A stretch of DNA of 64,000 nucleotides, from positions 27,071,209 through 27,135,208 of the forward strand of contig NC_132896.1 in assembly GCF_030463535.1 (NCBI RefSeq), read 5' to 3'. A program made the translations under genes and the position numbers. Below, in pieces: positions 1-11,078 of this stretch (its first letter is position 1; every line of letters starts with the position of its first letter). This DNA is from Salminus brasiliensis. Its lineage: Eukaryota > Chordata > Actinopteri > Characiformes > Bryconidae. The notes under the pieces are model-generated. The model searched no databases, was not told the DNA's origin, and was given only the letters and a program-made list of their open reading frames with translations.

Positions 1-119
1 AGGTTCATTTACAGCTTAAATAATTCAAGAGGATTTCTAGGGTGCTTATATGTGGTTCCTATGCTGTTTCAAGTGGTTGTATGTTGTGTTTTTTATGGTA
101 TCTATAAGCATATTGTTAT

Positions 120-410
120 GACAGTGTTTGTGGTGTAGTGGTAAGCTGCCTTCCAAGCAGTTGAACCTGGTGGGGCATCCGTGACCTAAAGGTTAGCCGA
201 GGAGGCTTGGCACTGGAATTTCACCAGTTTATGACCTGGACTGGTGGAAAGTGGGGGTGGGGGAAGTCAAGGAACACTCGCTCCATAAATATATTTATAG
301 CTGAGGTGCACTTGTGCAAGGTGTGTGTGTGTGTGTGTGTGTGTTTAACTGCCACATATGGGTTAAACATGGAGGTAAAATTCTGTTGTACTGCTGAGCA
401 ATGGTTATAA
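120..410 (+). repeat. Degenerate tRNA-derived SINE-like copy with GT tract
   Basis: The left part has a tRNA-like start (GTGGTGTAGTGGTAAGCTGC). The right part, after a GT tract at 320-343, reads like the tail of the better preserved copies at 16691 and 60266, with a variant of the ATGGGTTAAATGCGGAGG stretch. A 67-codon open frame crosses it and is not a gene. Confidence 0.5.
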
Positions 411-2193
411 AGTCTGTTATGTTCAGTCCTATGGGTTTGCTAGAGAGTTGCTATGGTGTTCTAGTGGTTTCTAGGATAATTCTAGATTGCTGCTACGGGA
501 TCTGTAGTGGTTAACAGGATGTTGCTTGTTGGTTACTGTGGGGTTTCATGTTTATCAACAATAATAATTACAGGCATTAAAAATAGCAGTATTTGTTTTA
601 CTATCCAGTTACAATTACTGGCAGCATTTTTCCACAGTGTGTGTATTTGTGTATTTACAGTATACTGATTGCTGAACGTAAAGACCATTGCAGTCCATTG
701 CTGTAATCTGAACATGATATTGGATAGGTATTGTTTTTATAAATGCAGTTTTTATAAAAGCACTGTTGCTCTGTATGATTCTCATTTTCAGAGTAATACA
801 ATAAATTACCATATATACCCTACCGCACAAAAGGTCCAGGGAAATATTGTATATTGCATATTTAGTTGTGTACCCACAGTTCAAATATTATACACAAGAC
901 TTATCCGCATGCACGTATGCTGATCTTTAAAAACAAAAGCTGGCTGTAAGCTCATTTTCATTTGACACAGGGTCAAAGAACTGTGGTCCTGAAGGGCCAG
1001 ATTCATGTATAGTGCCCGGTTGTGTGGACTTTCCAGCTTAAGCACATCGATTAAACCAGGTTTAGTCATTCTGTCTGGAGCAAACTGTGCCCTCAGTTTC
1101 TTACCCTAATACACCACTGTTGTTAGAATAACAAAGCATGTAAAATACATTCCCACACATTCTTGTGGTAAGAATAACATGTTAATAAAATGATACATAT
1201 TTGTCCTTTTACTGCTTTGCAAATTATTAGCAGAGAGACATTTCAGATATTTACTAATATTAAATATGCTTTTATAAGTAAGCTTGTTCATACTAATAAA
1301 CAATGCAATTTACTGTACACAGATCAGGCAGACTGCCCTGGTCACTTAGAATGGCTTGATTTGCGACAACTGTGCCCTTACACTCTTATTATTAATTGTT
1401 CTATAATGAACTTTTTCTAACCTACTACTTAATGATTCAGAGGGACATTTAATATACACTCTCTTAGCTATGTCTAGCCATGTCACAATGACAAGGGCAT
1501 AAAGCTTTGGAGGTTGTTTATGCTATACAGAACTCTGTAAAGGTCAGGGTGTTTTCTGTTGAAGACTGCTGCGAGACAACTGCTATGACCCTGAGTGGCA
1601 GAGAAGCTTCTTAGCTGTTCTGCGAGGGGTCTGAGAGGTCCTGGGCTTGAAAGAGTGTGAACTATGAGACAACAACCTATCTGAGTGTAAATCCTCTCAT
1701 CAGTAAGGTCAGCTCATGCCTGCTCAACACGTAAAGCTGTATACGGGCCAAAGGACCTTTTTTCCTCATTTCTCCTCTTTCACTTTTTCAGAGACGTTTT
1801 TGATGCATGAGGACTGGCTGGTGTGTCTTAGAAGGATGGGGTAGATAAGAACTTGTAGTGTTCATTTTTTAGCTGCGGGAACTGCCAAAGTGGGCCCCCT
1901 CACGGTCATCAGAGCTGAACAACATGTTAATCGGACACTACTGACACGGTCAAATTGATAGATGCTTTCCAACAGTTTCAGTTTAATCATTAATATTAAA
2001 CTTTGATAGGGTGTAATGACCAATCGCTTTGATTTTAATATAACGAATGAGAAGTCATTTTAATGAGAGATCATTTTGATTTACATATATTTTACATAAA
2101 TGTATAATTAAATTAGATGACGCCAGCATTGGTTATGGGGAGAGGACTCCCAAAGCTGATCTCACACCCTCACTGTTCGTTTGTCTCTCTCCA

Positions 2194-2194
<1 letters not shown>

Positions 2195-2234
<40 letters not shown>

Positions 2235-2270
2235 CTCTCTCTCTCTCTTTCTTTCTCTCTCTCTCTCTTT
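2195..2270. repeat. (CT)n polypyrimidine tract
   Basis: Nearly pure CT dinucleotide run with CTTT interruptions, about 75 bp. It is a simple repeat in intergenic DNA. Confidence 0.9.
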
Positions 2271-3574
2271 GGGTGGTGAATGTGCTGACCTGTTGATGTG
2301 GGGTTCCTCTATTTTATTATATATATTTTTTATATCTCTAATGCTGAAAAAATGCTACTATATTTTAATATGTTTTAAATTAAAATTTAACTTAAATGGC
2401 ATTTAAGACTAGCTGGCATTTTTTCTCATTTACAGATTTTGAGATTTTGAACAGTCATTTATTCTGACTTAGCCGTGCCGTGGTAAATTATCCAACCTTA
2501 TCAAATAACAGCTACAAATCTTGACCTGTGCCTCCCAGAATGCATAATTCTTTACAGCAATCTGTTGTAAATAAAAATGCAGCATTTACAGAAGGAATTC
2601 CACTTTAAATGTCCCTGTTTTTTTTTCTTGGGTGCATTTCATATGACCTACTGCTTCTCTTTCGGTGGAAATCTACCAAAAAAGACAAGGACAGATCTCC
2701 ACATCAAGGAGGGCTTTCCCCCATTAGCACATCGGACCTTCTTCCACTCACAATGTAACCAAAAAGTGGATTGGCTCTTTTTGTTGATATAAACGAATGC
2801 CATGCTGAGAGTTACGAGAACTCCCATTCACATTTAATTCAGTGCTCAGTCTCCTCGTTTATGATGTCTCTGATAGCACTCAGTGAGCGATTAGTGAACA
2901 CAAAGCTAAAAGTTCAAAAATCCCAAACCCACCCCAACATTTAGAGCTGGACTCACCTGAATCTCACTCTAAAGAAATAGTAGAAGTTGGCAACCCTGAC
3001 TTCATTCAAAAATGTATATTTGAATATAGTTGAATAAACAAGATAACATGCTACAGACATCTGGGGTCGTGTCATTTTGTGTATACATCATACCCACATC
3101 AGGAACACCAGGTCTGTAGCAGAAATGAATGGGATTTTCAAAAATCGTGCCCTGTGCCAAAAAAATAGTCCCAAACGCCTTGTTTACATTTCACATGAAT
3201 TATGAGGTCAAACAAGTCAAAATATGAACATCCATGCTAATAGCAGGCTAACACTCCTCTGCTTAAAAAGGATGTTGCTTTTGACAAACGTTGCTTGTTT
3301 GTTTGGGAATGCTGGGGTTGCCAGTCGGTCTTATGATGTTAGGTCAGTGTGTAATGTTAGTGTTGAATCAGCTGCCTTTAAAAATACTTATTCCATCTAC
3401 TCAAGCGTTCGAACGTCTGGCCAGATCAGGAATTTAAAGGCCCACCTTCAAGTGCTGAAAAGCTGGCGTCACGGGTTTCTCTGTCTCACTCGTTGCTTGC
3501 ACCAGTCATTTCACGCTTCTCGGCTGTAGAGCTCGGATTCATGGTACAATGCCTTATTTCTCTTATCATCTCAG

Positions 3575-3576
<2 letters not shown>

Positions 3577-3616
<40 letters not shown>
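3577..3616. repeat. (CA)n microsatellite
   Basis: Uninterrupted CA dinucleotides, about 20 units, followed by a GA-rich stretch. Confidence 0.95.
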
Positions 3617-3618
<2 letters not shown>

Positions 3619-3859
3619 GGGAGAGAGAAACATGGCAGAATAATAACAAATAAATGTGGGTGGATTACATGAGCATACAGACCAAAATCATCTTGGGTCA
3701 AAGCAAAATGTTATTAAATCAAGTGTGGGAAAGTGATGAAGTTCTCACTGAAGTTCTAACAGAAACTAGCATTAACCTCATTATTACAGAGCCCCCCTAT
3801 GGAGCCCCACTGGGGACATCCCACATAAATAAAACGTCAAAGTCGTGACCTTGACTTTA

Positions 3860-4110
3860 ATAAGATGTGGGAACAAGATAATTACATGGTGGCCATGACT
3901 TAGTAAGATGTGGGAACAAGATAATTACATGGTGGCCATGACTTAGTAAGATGTGGGAACAAGATATTTAAGTGGTGGCCACGACTTAGCATGGGAATAA
4001 GATCTACTAAGCCATAACTTAGTAAGATGCATAAAGATCTCGTCTTACTAAGTAAGTAATTATCTCATTCCCACACCTTACTAAGTCATGGCCACTACAT
4101 AGTTTTATAT
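3860..4110. repeat. Short tandem repeat followed by its inverted copy (MITE-like)
   Basis: A unit of about 52 bp containing AAGATGTGGGAACAAGATAA and GGTGGCCATGACTTAG occurs about three times at 3863-3990. The same words recur as their reverse complement at about 4040-4105 (CTTACTAAGTCATGGCCAC), so the block can fold back on itself. A foldback element or a rearranged tandem repeat would both explain it. Confidence 0.65.
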
Positions 4111-4860
4111 ATGCACCATGTTTCCAGCTAGGCTCTGTAGAGTGCAGGGACACTGGTTGACTAATTTGAGTAATGAGCCTGGGTTTCGTACTCCCGTACT
4201 GAGCAGCGCCATTCTCGTCAAACCTGAGGGGGCGCTGTAGAGTCTGAACTGACCTTAATGATGATATTGAGTACATTGCATGTTTGGATATTTGGATATT
4301 TTAAAAAAATGATCCCAGTTCAGCAACACTAGTGTAATTTATTCTTACAAAACAATACATTTCAGCTATTTGGTTTGAGGGTGCATTTACTCTTTTACAC
4401 CCTTGCTGCTTCCCATCATCACCACCATGAACACTTCTGACTGGGTAAAGCCTCTCTGAAGGACTTTGTTTACATCGTAAGCCTTAATCTTGCAGGAAAT
4501 ATGGACACGTCAGTTGAGCTGCCTGTTAAGTGAGGCGCCATGTGTACACCCCCAGAGCTGGGCCATATCAACAGAGCTTAATTAATTGAATCACTGTCAC
4601 CGGGTGATCCTATTAGAACGGATCGTGGAGGTGAACCATCCTAACATCTCCTATCACACAGCAGAAGACAAACTCTCAGAACAGGGGTTGTCCTGCGACA
4701 CGGCACATGTGCTCAGTGTGGATGGGGAATGTAGCGCCTTCAGCAGATAAACGCTGTTTCCAGCGCTGTGGGCTGCTGGACTTGCTCTCTCCGCCAGCAG
4801 AGCAGCTCCTGCTGTTGCATTAGATGAGTAGTTAGTGCACACGGCGGCTCAGGCTGCCCA

Positions 4861-4942
4861 GCAGCAGGGATGCAGGAGGCAGAGACAGGAACAACAGTGG
4901 CCGGATCTGCCCTCAGCACCGGCTCTCACCGGCACGGGAAAG
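4861..4942 (+). other. Possible 5' leader exon of the NPY-receptor gene
   Basis: A CpG-containing stretch ends in a good donor (GGGAAAG then GTGAGT at 4943). NPY Y2-type receptors usually have a non-coding leader exon separated by an intron from a single coding exon, and the receptor here has an acceptor (CTGCAACAG, ending 11029) 49 bases before its ATG. If these two are joined, the ATG at 4870 opens a 27-codon upstream frame that stops at 11040. The roughly 6-kb link is an inference. The 5' end of the exon is unknown, so the given start is only a lower bound. Confidence 0.35.
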
Positions 4943-5519
4943 GTGAGTCCATTCTCATCTGCCTTCACTCGGTTTTAAACGGAGCACAGCTTTATTAGGT
5001 CTGGTCGCACGGCAGCAGGGCGGTGAGGGTTATTAAGCTTCTTAGACACGACTTGTATAGCTTATACTGAAGCATTAGGCTTGCATGCACCTTGTTCAAA
5101 CTTTCAGAGCGTCTGATTGCGAGGAAATAACACAGTTGAAGTGCCTGATAGATTCAGGGTTCAGGCTGGAGATGAGCCTAATGATCTTTTACAGACACAC
5201 AGACTCAATATTGGCCCCAAAAATGCACCTTTTACCTGGTTATCTACATTATTATGAGATGTTTAAGGATAATTGGAGATATTCTAATTATAATAACTAA
5301 TATCTTGGCAATGAAGCAACTCTTAAGAAGGACAGGCTCTTGGGCAGGTGGAGAGGTGCTCATCTGTAGGTGTTAGTCTGTAGACCCTAAAGCTAATGGG
5401 TTGAAGCTTGTTGCAGTTAAAGATGCAAACACTGGAAGCCTTTATGAACCTTAATCTGCTCCTTGGAAGTCACTGTTGGAGACGTTACAGTCTGAGACTG
5501 CAGTGGTTATATTGCCTGT

Positions 5520-6960
5520 ATTCAAAGCAAAAAGGGTTCTGTATAGTACTGAAAATGGCTCTTGCTATTTAGAACCATTTTAAAGGTTTCTGTGTAGAAC
5601 CATATCCGACAGATTTGCCATCATACAGAGGAACCATCTGTTGATACAACGATTAACAACAGTGTAAAAAAAGAAGTGCAAAATGGCTTTTTAAAGGTTC
5701 TCTCCTATTGTTCTTCAGTAAACGTAGTGATTATATATATATACTCCTAAGAAAAAAAAGGTTCTCCATCATGCTTAAAAGGGGTCCTTTGACCTTTCTC
5801 CAACACGTTTTCCATCTTAGAGCTGAATCATTCAGAACCATGTAACCCAAAGGTGGTATTGTTCTATACTGAACGATTGCTTTTACTGAAGAACTCTATT
5901 ACTAATAGTGTAGAAATAAAAATGGGTTCTATGACTTTGTTTTAACAATTGTAGCACATTATTCAGTGCCATACAGACCATTTTTAAAGGATCTTTAAAG
6001 AACCATACACAACAGATTTGCCATCATACAGAAGAACCTTTAGTTAATGCAAAGAACCAGTTATGCATTCAAAACGTTCTTTGAATCATCCTTGAAAAAT
6101 CATTTTTATAGTGTGATTTAAAGTAAAGTTACAAACACTGTTTTTTAGAAGTGATCCTTCAGTGGTTCTTCAGTGAAGGCAGTGGTTATATACACGCTTA
6201 CAGTAAAAGGGGTTCTTAACTCTTAACAAGAGTGGAACCCTTTTTGTGAAACCATCTATAGCATGATTTTTATCATAGGGAAGGACCATTAAACCCAGGT
6301 AGCAGAGAACCAGGTAGACACTCAAATGCTTAACATTGATCTATGTAGAACGCTTGCCTCGCCTAAAGAACTCCTGAAGAACTCTTTCTGAGAGTGCAGA
6401 ACCATAAACACTCAGAGAACCAGTTCAGTGCATAAATGGTCCTCAGTCCAAGCAAAAGGGTTAGTGCTGAAAATGGGTTTTTTGCACTGTAACAGTGGTG
6501 GAACCTTTATTGTGCAAGTTTTTTGCAGAAACCTGTCACATACATTTTACAGAGGAACCGTTTGTTGATCCAAAGAACCAGTTATGTATGCAAACAGTTC
6601 TTTAAATCACCCTTAAGGAACCACTTTAATTTCCCTAAGTTAAAGTGCCTTAAAGTCCCTAAGTTAAATTACGTAAAAGTAGTACAAACACTCTTCAATG
6701 GGTTCCCTTCAACCAAACACATAAAGGGTTGCATTGCGGAGGTTCTATACAAAACGTTGCCTTTACTAAAGAAAATGAATAATTTCTTTTCCAAGGATAT
6801 GCAACTATGAACACTGAGAAAAACAGTGGTTTTCTACACACTATAAGCAAAAAGGGGTTCTTAGTGGGACTTTATGTATTGCTATGAAGAACCAATTTTT
6901 AAAGATTCCTCAAAGAACCGCATACAAGAGGCTTTTCATGCATAAGAACTGTTCAACCTT
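5520..6960. repeat. Degenerate long-period repeat rich in AGAACC/GGTTCT
   Basis: Similar blocks recur at about 5520-5650, 5915-6140, 6445-6690 and 6840-6960. Each has a GGGTTCT element, a run like TTTTTAAAGGATCTTTAAAG, then AACAGATTTGCCATCATACAG or a variant, and in two of them CAAAGAACCAGTTATG. Two pairs of blocks are about 395 bp apart (5520/5915 and 6445/6840). Divergence is high, so this is an old array or several old copies of one dispersed element. Confidence 0.6.
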
Positions 6961-7504
6961 GCAAATTATCATTACTTTCAGATGATTCTGTTCTATTCTG
7001 AACCATTGCTTTTACAAAAAAAAACAACAATTACCCATTTTAAGGGTGTGGTTAAATGGTTCTTCTCTGTGATGGAAAACATATTGTGTATTATACTTTT
7101 ATAATGGCTTTATTTAATAGGAAAAATTTTTCCAGAACCTTTTAAAAGGTTAAATGACACAGAATTCTCATAATGACAAATATTACATTTACTGACTGTG
7201 TGTAAGATGCTTTTACTTGCAAAGATATCATCTTTTGCAGCAAAGAGTGATTCAGACTGATTCAACATATTGACACAGTGTCAGTAATTAGCGATGAGCG
7301 ACAGAAATGACAGCGTGGTAAAATGCCTGTCTAGCCAGAACCATCTGCAGGGTCAAGGCTAGAATGAACCGAGGAAAAGAATGAAATGGCAGAGGCATGC
7401 AGACTGGAGTATTCCTCAAGAGATCCTTGAAAAAGATTCAAAGTTGGAAGATAAAGGAAGCTAAAACTTTTTTTTATATAAATGTATTTTAAATTTTATC
7501 AGAT

Positions 7505-7890
7505 TTTTCACCCATTTGGCCTGCCAATTACCCAATCCGTACATAACCCCCACCCCCCGACACCAGTGAGGGCGGTCTAGCACAAACCCCCTCCATGTGC
7601 ACAGTCAAGTCGCTAATTTTTCGAACTGTCGCCATTTCAACATTGCCAGGCAACCAACACACCCAGAGGGAAGCACTGCATACCCGGCTCCAACGCACCA
7701 GACGCCAGTGACGGCCAGTACCGCTGCAAGGCAATGTAAGGGGAGAGCTCCATCTACCCACCCTGGAGAGAGCAAGGCTAATAGTGCTCTCCTGGGGCCT
7801 CAGCTGCCGATGGCCAGCAGCATGACTGGGATTCGTACCAGTAATCCCCTGATCACAGTGGCAGTGCCATAGTCCGCTGGACCTTCTGGG
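7505..7890 (-). repeat. tRNA-derived SINE-like element, minus strand
   Basis: Read on the minus strand, the right end has a tRNA-like head: an A-box-like stretch (TCCAGCGGACTATGGCA) followed by a B-box-like stretch (GGTACGAATCCCAGT). The body is C-rich and the left end runs into an A/T-rich tail near 7465-7510. The 123- and 91-codon open frames inside it lie on opposite strands and are artefacts of its base composition. Confidence 0.55.
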
Positions 7891-8109
7891 GGGCCCCAAC
7901 TACTATTTTAATAGCAATAATAGATACTCTAATATAGGGCACTGTAAAGGGCACAGTGACTAGCTGTAGAACCCTGTGTTAGGAGTCAGGGTACATTGGG
8001 TTGAATGCTGAAGCACATTCAAAAGGAGGAGCCAATCACATTAGACACTGTTCTCATTTCCATGCAAACTGTTTATTGCTTTACATGCATCCAGACACAC
8101 ATACACAAA

Positions 8110-8134
8110 TGCACACACACACACACACACACAC
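8110..8134. repeat. (CA)n microsatellite
   Basis: About twelve uninterrupted CA units. Confidence 0.9.
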
Positions 8135-9480
8135 ACTCTCCAAGATTAATTTTTTTCCAGCCAGTTTCGCCCTCAGGATGCAATGCAATTTTCCAAGTTG
8201 ATGCTTATCTCTGCAAGACTTACAAGCGATGTTGCCTTATCGCAACGCAAAAGCGTCCTGCGTCTCCTAAATGGAACCATTTCCAATAGTAATAAGAGAA
8301 TAGTAATTTCACCTTTCTGTGCCGCCAAACTCTTGAAGACATGAGTGATTCGGGTGGCCACTTCGCCTGTTCATATCTGTAGATGTTTTCAGTGACCGGG
8401 CAGAAAGAATGGACACTTCTTTTCACAACGCTAAAACCGTCTGTCACTAAGGAGATGACCTTTCGGCAAACGTTGCTGCGTCTCAGAAGGAACCTCTTCA
8501 AAAGAGCCCAGAAAAAGGACAGCAAGAATGTAAAGTTCAGAAGGATACTTAAATAAGTCATTTATTTTACTGATACTATCCTCAGTTGACACAATAGCAA
8601 TCAAATGACAAAGAGCTACAAAGGGTACATGAAGTTTAAGTATTAAATCGTTCACTGCTGGCTTGCTCCTGACTCAGCACTGCAGTAAGAAGTAACCTTC
8701 ACTGATCTTTCTGCCGTAGAAGAGAAAGGCGGGCACCTGGTTTTCACAAGAAAATGGAAAGCATTTGTGTTACGAGACCTTCTTACAAAGAGCTCTTCGG
8801 TTGGCTTTAAATGAGACGGCGTAATTGCTTCGAAATTACCTGCTGCGTACCAACAAATGGAAGCACAAGTGCTTTTCATAAATGTATATTTATATATTTA
8901 TATAAATATGTAGCTCAGTGGGCCCCAGGCTTTTTACAAAGACTCTATTAAGTAATACTGACAGCCTAATAATCACACACGTGCCTTTAATTGCTCAAGA
9001 AACTAACAAAGGAAGAGCTGTCTCATCTGTACTTTATAAAAGGCCGACCAAGTCCCCTAGATTTGTTTTGCAGTCTCTGATGACCAGAGACCAAATATCA
9101 AGCTGCTTATTGCCAATATTCTGCTCCCCGCCCCCCTAGCAGTGGACCCTGCAGCAGGACATTATTATATTTCAAGTCTGGTAATCGGCTTAAATGGCAA
9201 TATAGTCCTTTGTTCAGGTCATGAGCTGAACCTTTCAGAGAAATATGGTGTTATCGCAGTGTTACTTTACGTAGCCGGCGAATTGGATTTTAATGGATTT
9301 CTCTCCGTCCCTAATGAAAGTGAAGGAGCTCATTAACCTTTTTTTGAAATGTAATGTCTTTCAATATTCCAGCTGCAAATGGTCCAGCGTTACATGATTC
9401 ATAATCGGGATACAATTTAGACATTTTGAACTGACAGTGGAGATAAAAGTGATCAGTTTCACAAGCTGAAGAATGTCTGG

Positions 9481-9481
<1 letters not shown>

Positions 9482-9534
<53 letters not shown>

Positions 9535-9543
9535 GGGGGGGGG
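9482..9543. repeat. (GT)n microsatellite followed by a G run
   Basis: About 25 GT units at 9482-9532, then an uninterrupted G run of about 11. Confidence 0.95.
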
Positions 9544-9767
9544 GGACAAAACACAGTCAAATATTTTGTTACCCCATCCAATAATTCCTGCTGACATATC
9601 AGGTGACAGTGCAGTATTGGGCTTTGACATTAGAACTGACACACCCAACACTGACTTTTTCTTCTTTTCATTTTTAACCCTTTAAACTCACTTCACTTTC
9701 AGTATTGTGAGGATTCACTACAATGAGACTGAATTTTTCAGGAGGTAAAAAAAAACCAAATAGCACT

Positions 9768-10080
9768 GTAGGGATAGGCGATACGGTAAACAAATATTAT
9801 ATCACGATATTTGAAGACAGTACACAATATTTATTACAATATTTTGACTTGCAGACAAAATGCATCAGTAGCAACAGATTCTTAAAAACTGCCAGTCAAA
9901 TACTCTTCCATACTGAGTACAGTGATATTTAAAATCTGCTGCCCTGCATTAATTAACCGGCACTAATTACACTCCCTGTAATGAAATGTGCAGTTGGCCA
10001 GTGTTCTTAAAGCTCTGATGATATCCACGATAACAAAATGTATCTAGATTTAAAAAAAATATCCGGCCATACTGCCCCCA
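9768..10080. mobile_element. MITE-like element of the TATCGTGAT family, copy 1
   Basis: The stretch begins with GGGATAGGCGATACGG and TATATCACGATATTTG and ends near GATATCCACGATAACAAAAT and ATCCGGCCATACTGCCCCC. Its inner words (TTGCAATATTTTG-like, GTAATGAAATGTGCAGT) recur at 30905-31258, and terminal words recur at 59035-59340. It looks like a non-autonomous dispersed repeat with inverted-type ends. Superfamily not assigned. Confidence 0.5.
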
Positions 10081-11029
10081 GTACCCCAAATGTACTGTAA
10101 CAAATGCAGGGACCTTAATGTCTGTCATTTCCAGTCAAAACAACCTTTATGTCAAAGTCAATCATATGATCCAGATAATCCCACACACATTTAGAGGTTT
10201 GGACTCTGGGGTGTTCATAGTGTTCATAGTTCTGAGAACACCAGCAGGTTTCTTTTTGATCGGTTTCCTTTTCTCAGTAAGAGCTTCTTATTGGCTCCAC
10301 ATCCTTACAACCCCACAGTGTTGAGTTGTCTTCTGACAGTGGAAGAACGGACAGATCTGAAGCGAGAGTGAACAGAGCTTTAAGTGCTGTTTATCTGATT
10401 AAGGCAGTTCTAGTGGTCTACCAGGTCATGCACGGTTGTTATGGTTGTTTAAACTCCAGTTTGCTTGTTCAGACTATCAGCATATGATGATTTGGGGAGA
10501 GACTGCAGAGAGGGGAAAGAACTTTGGGCTGGAATTCAGTTGTCTTGTGCTTGTGGTAGGAAGCCAGTGCCCTCTCTCTAAAACGTGGAGGCAGGAATGA
10601 GAGATGACACAGTTAATAGGGGGGTGGCGGAAGGACTTGTCATGGACATGTGAACAAGGTAAAGATGGTAATAATAGGACATGAGAATTGCTCTTGACCT
10701 TTTCCATTCCTCATGCAAGTGGCCTATTTCCTCAGGAATATCCTACATATCTCCTTTGACTAGAAATTGATTAGATTAGATAGGGTGGTCTCTGACATTT
10801 ACACAACACTGTGCTTCAGCATGCATGCATACATATGGAGCTATTCCCATTTCGTCCACCATGTTGAAAACCCTAGGAATATACATCGTCCAGTCCAGAA
10901 TCTAATCACGCTGAGATTCAGATCCCTGACATTCATTCATAATTACAGTGCATGAGATATGAAACACTGAAGAATGGTCTTTATGGTTTGGTTCTTTCAG
11001 TACAAGTGTGACTTTATTCTCTGCAACAG

Positions 11030-11078
11030 GTACATGCTGAAAGTTCTTGGACTGATCTGAGAAGATTCCCAGAACAAC
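11030..11078 (+). promoter_or_regulatory. 5' UTR segment after a splice acceptor, npy receptor
   Basis: A pyrimidine-containing acceptor (TTATTCTCTGCAACAG) ends at 11029. An alternative acceptor (GTTCTTTCAG) ends at 11000. Either would place the leader junction just upstream of the coding start at 11079. Confidence 0.45.

Larger units (their letters stand above)
1..4860. other. Gene-poor, repeat-containing spacer
   Basis: I see no supportable coding exon here. The open frames are short, lack conserved family motifs and several run through simple repeats. The stretch holds a SINE-like tail with a GT tract (about 120-410), a CT-rich tract (2195-2270), a CA tract (3577-3616) and a tandem plus inverted repeat (3860-4110). 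From about 4640 the sequence becomes more GC- and CpG-rich, leading into the possible leader exon at 4861-4942. Confidence 0.6.
4943..11029. other. Spacer or long first intron upstream of the NPY-receptor gene
   Basis: No coding exon is supportable in these 6 kb. It contains a degenerate long-period repeat (5520-6960), a reverse SINE-like element (7505-7890), CA/GT microsatellites (8110-8134, 9482-9532) and a MITE-like element (9768-10080). The part at 8150-9360 is largely free of recognisable repeats and could hold conserved regulatory DNA, which cannot be judged from one species. Confidence 0.5.

Noticed and set aside
7528-7899. Open frames of 123 and 91 codons on opposite strands
   Set aside because: Both lie in a SINE-like repeat with a tRNA-like head on the minus strand; no family motif or codon pattern.
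8220-8561. 113-codon minus-strand frame with hydrophobic start
   Set aside because: Overlapped by other frames on both strands, no homology recognised, no splice or promoter context. Chance ORF.
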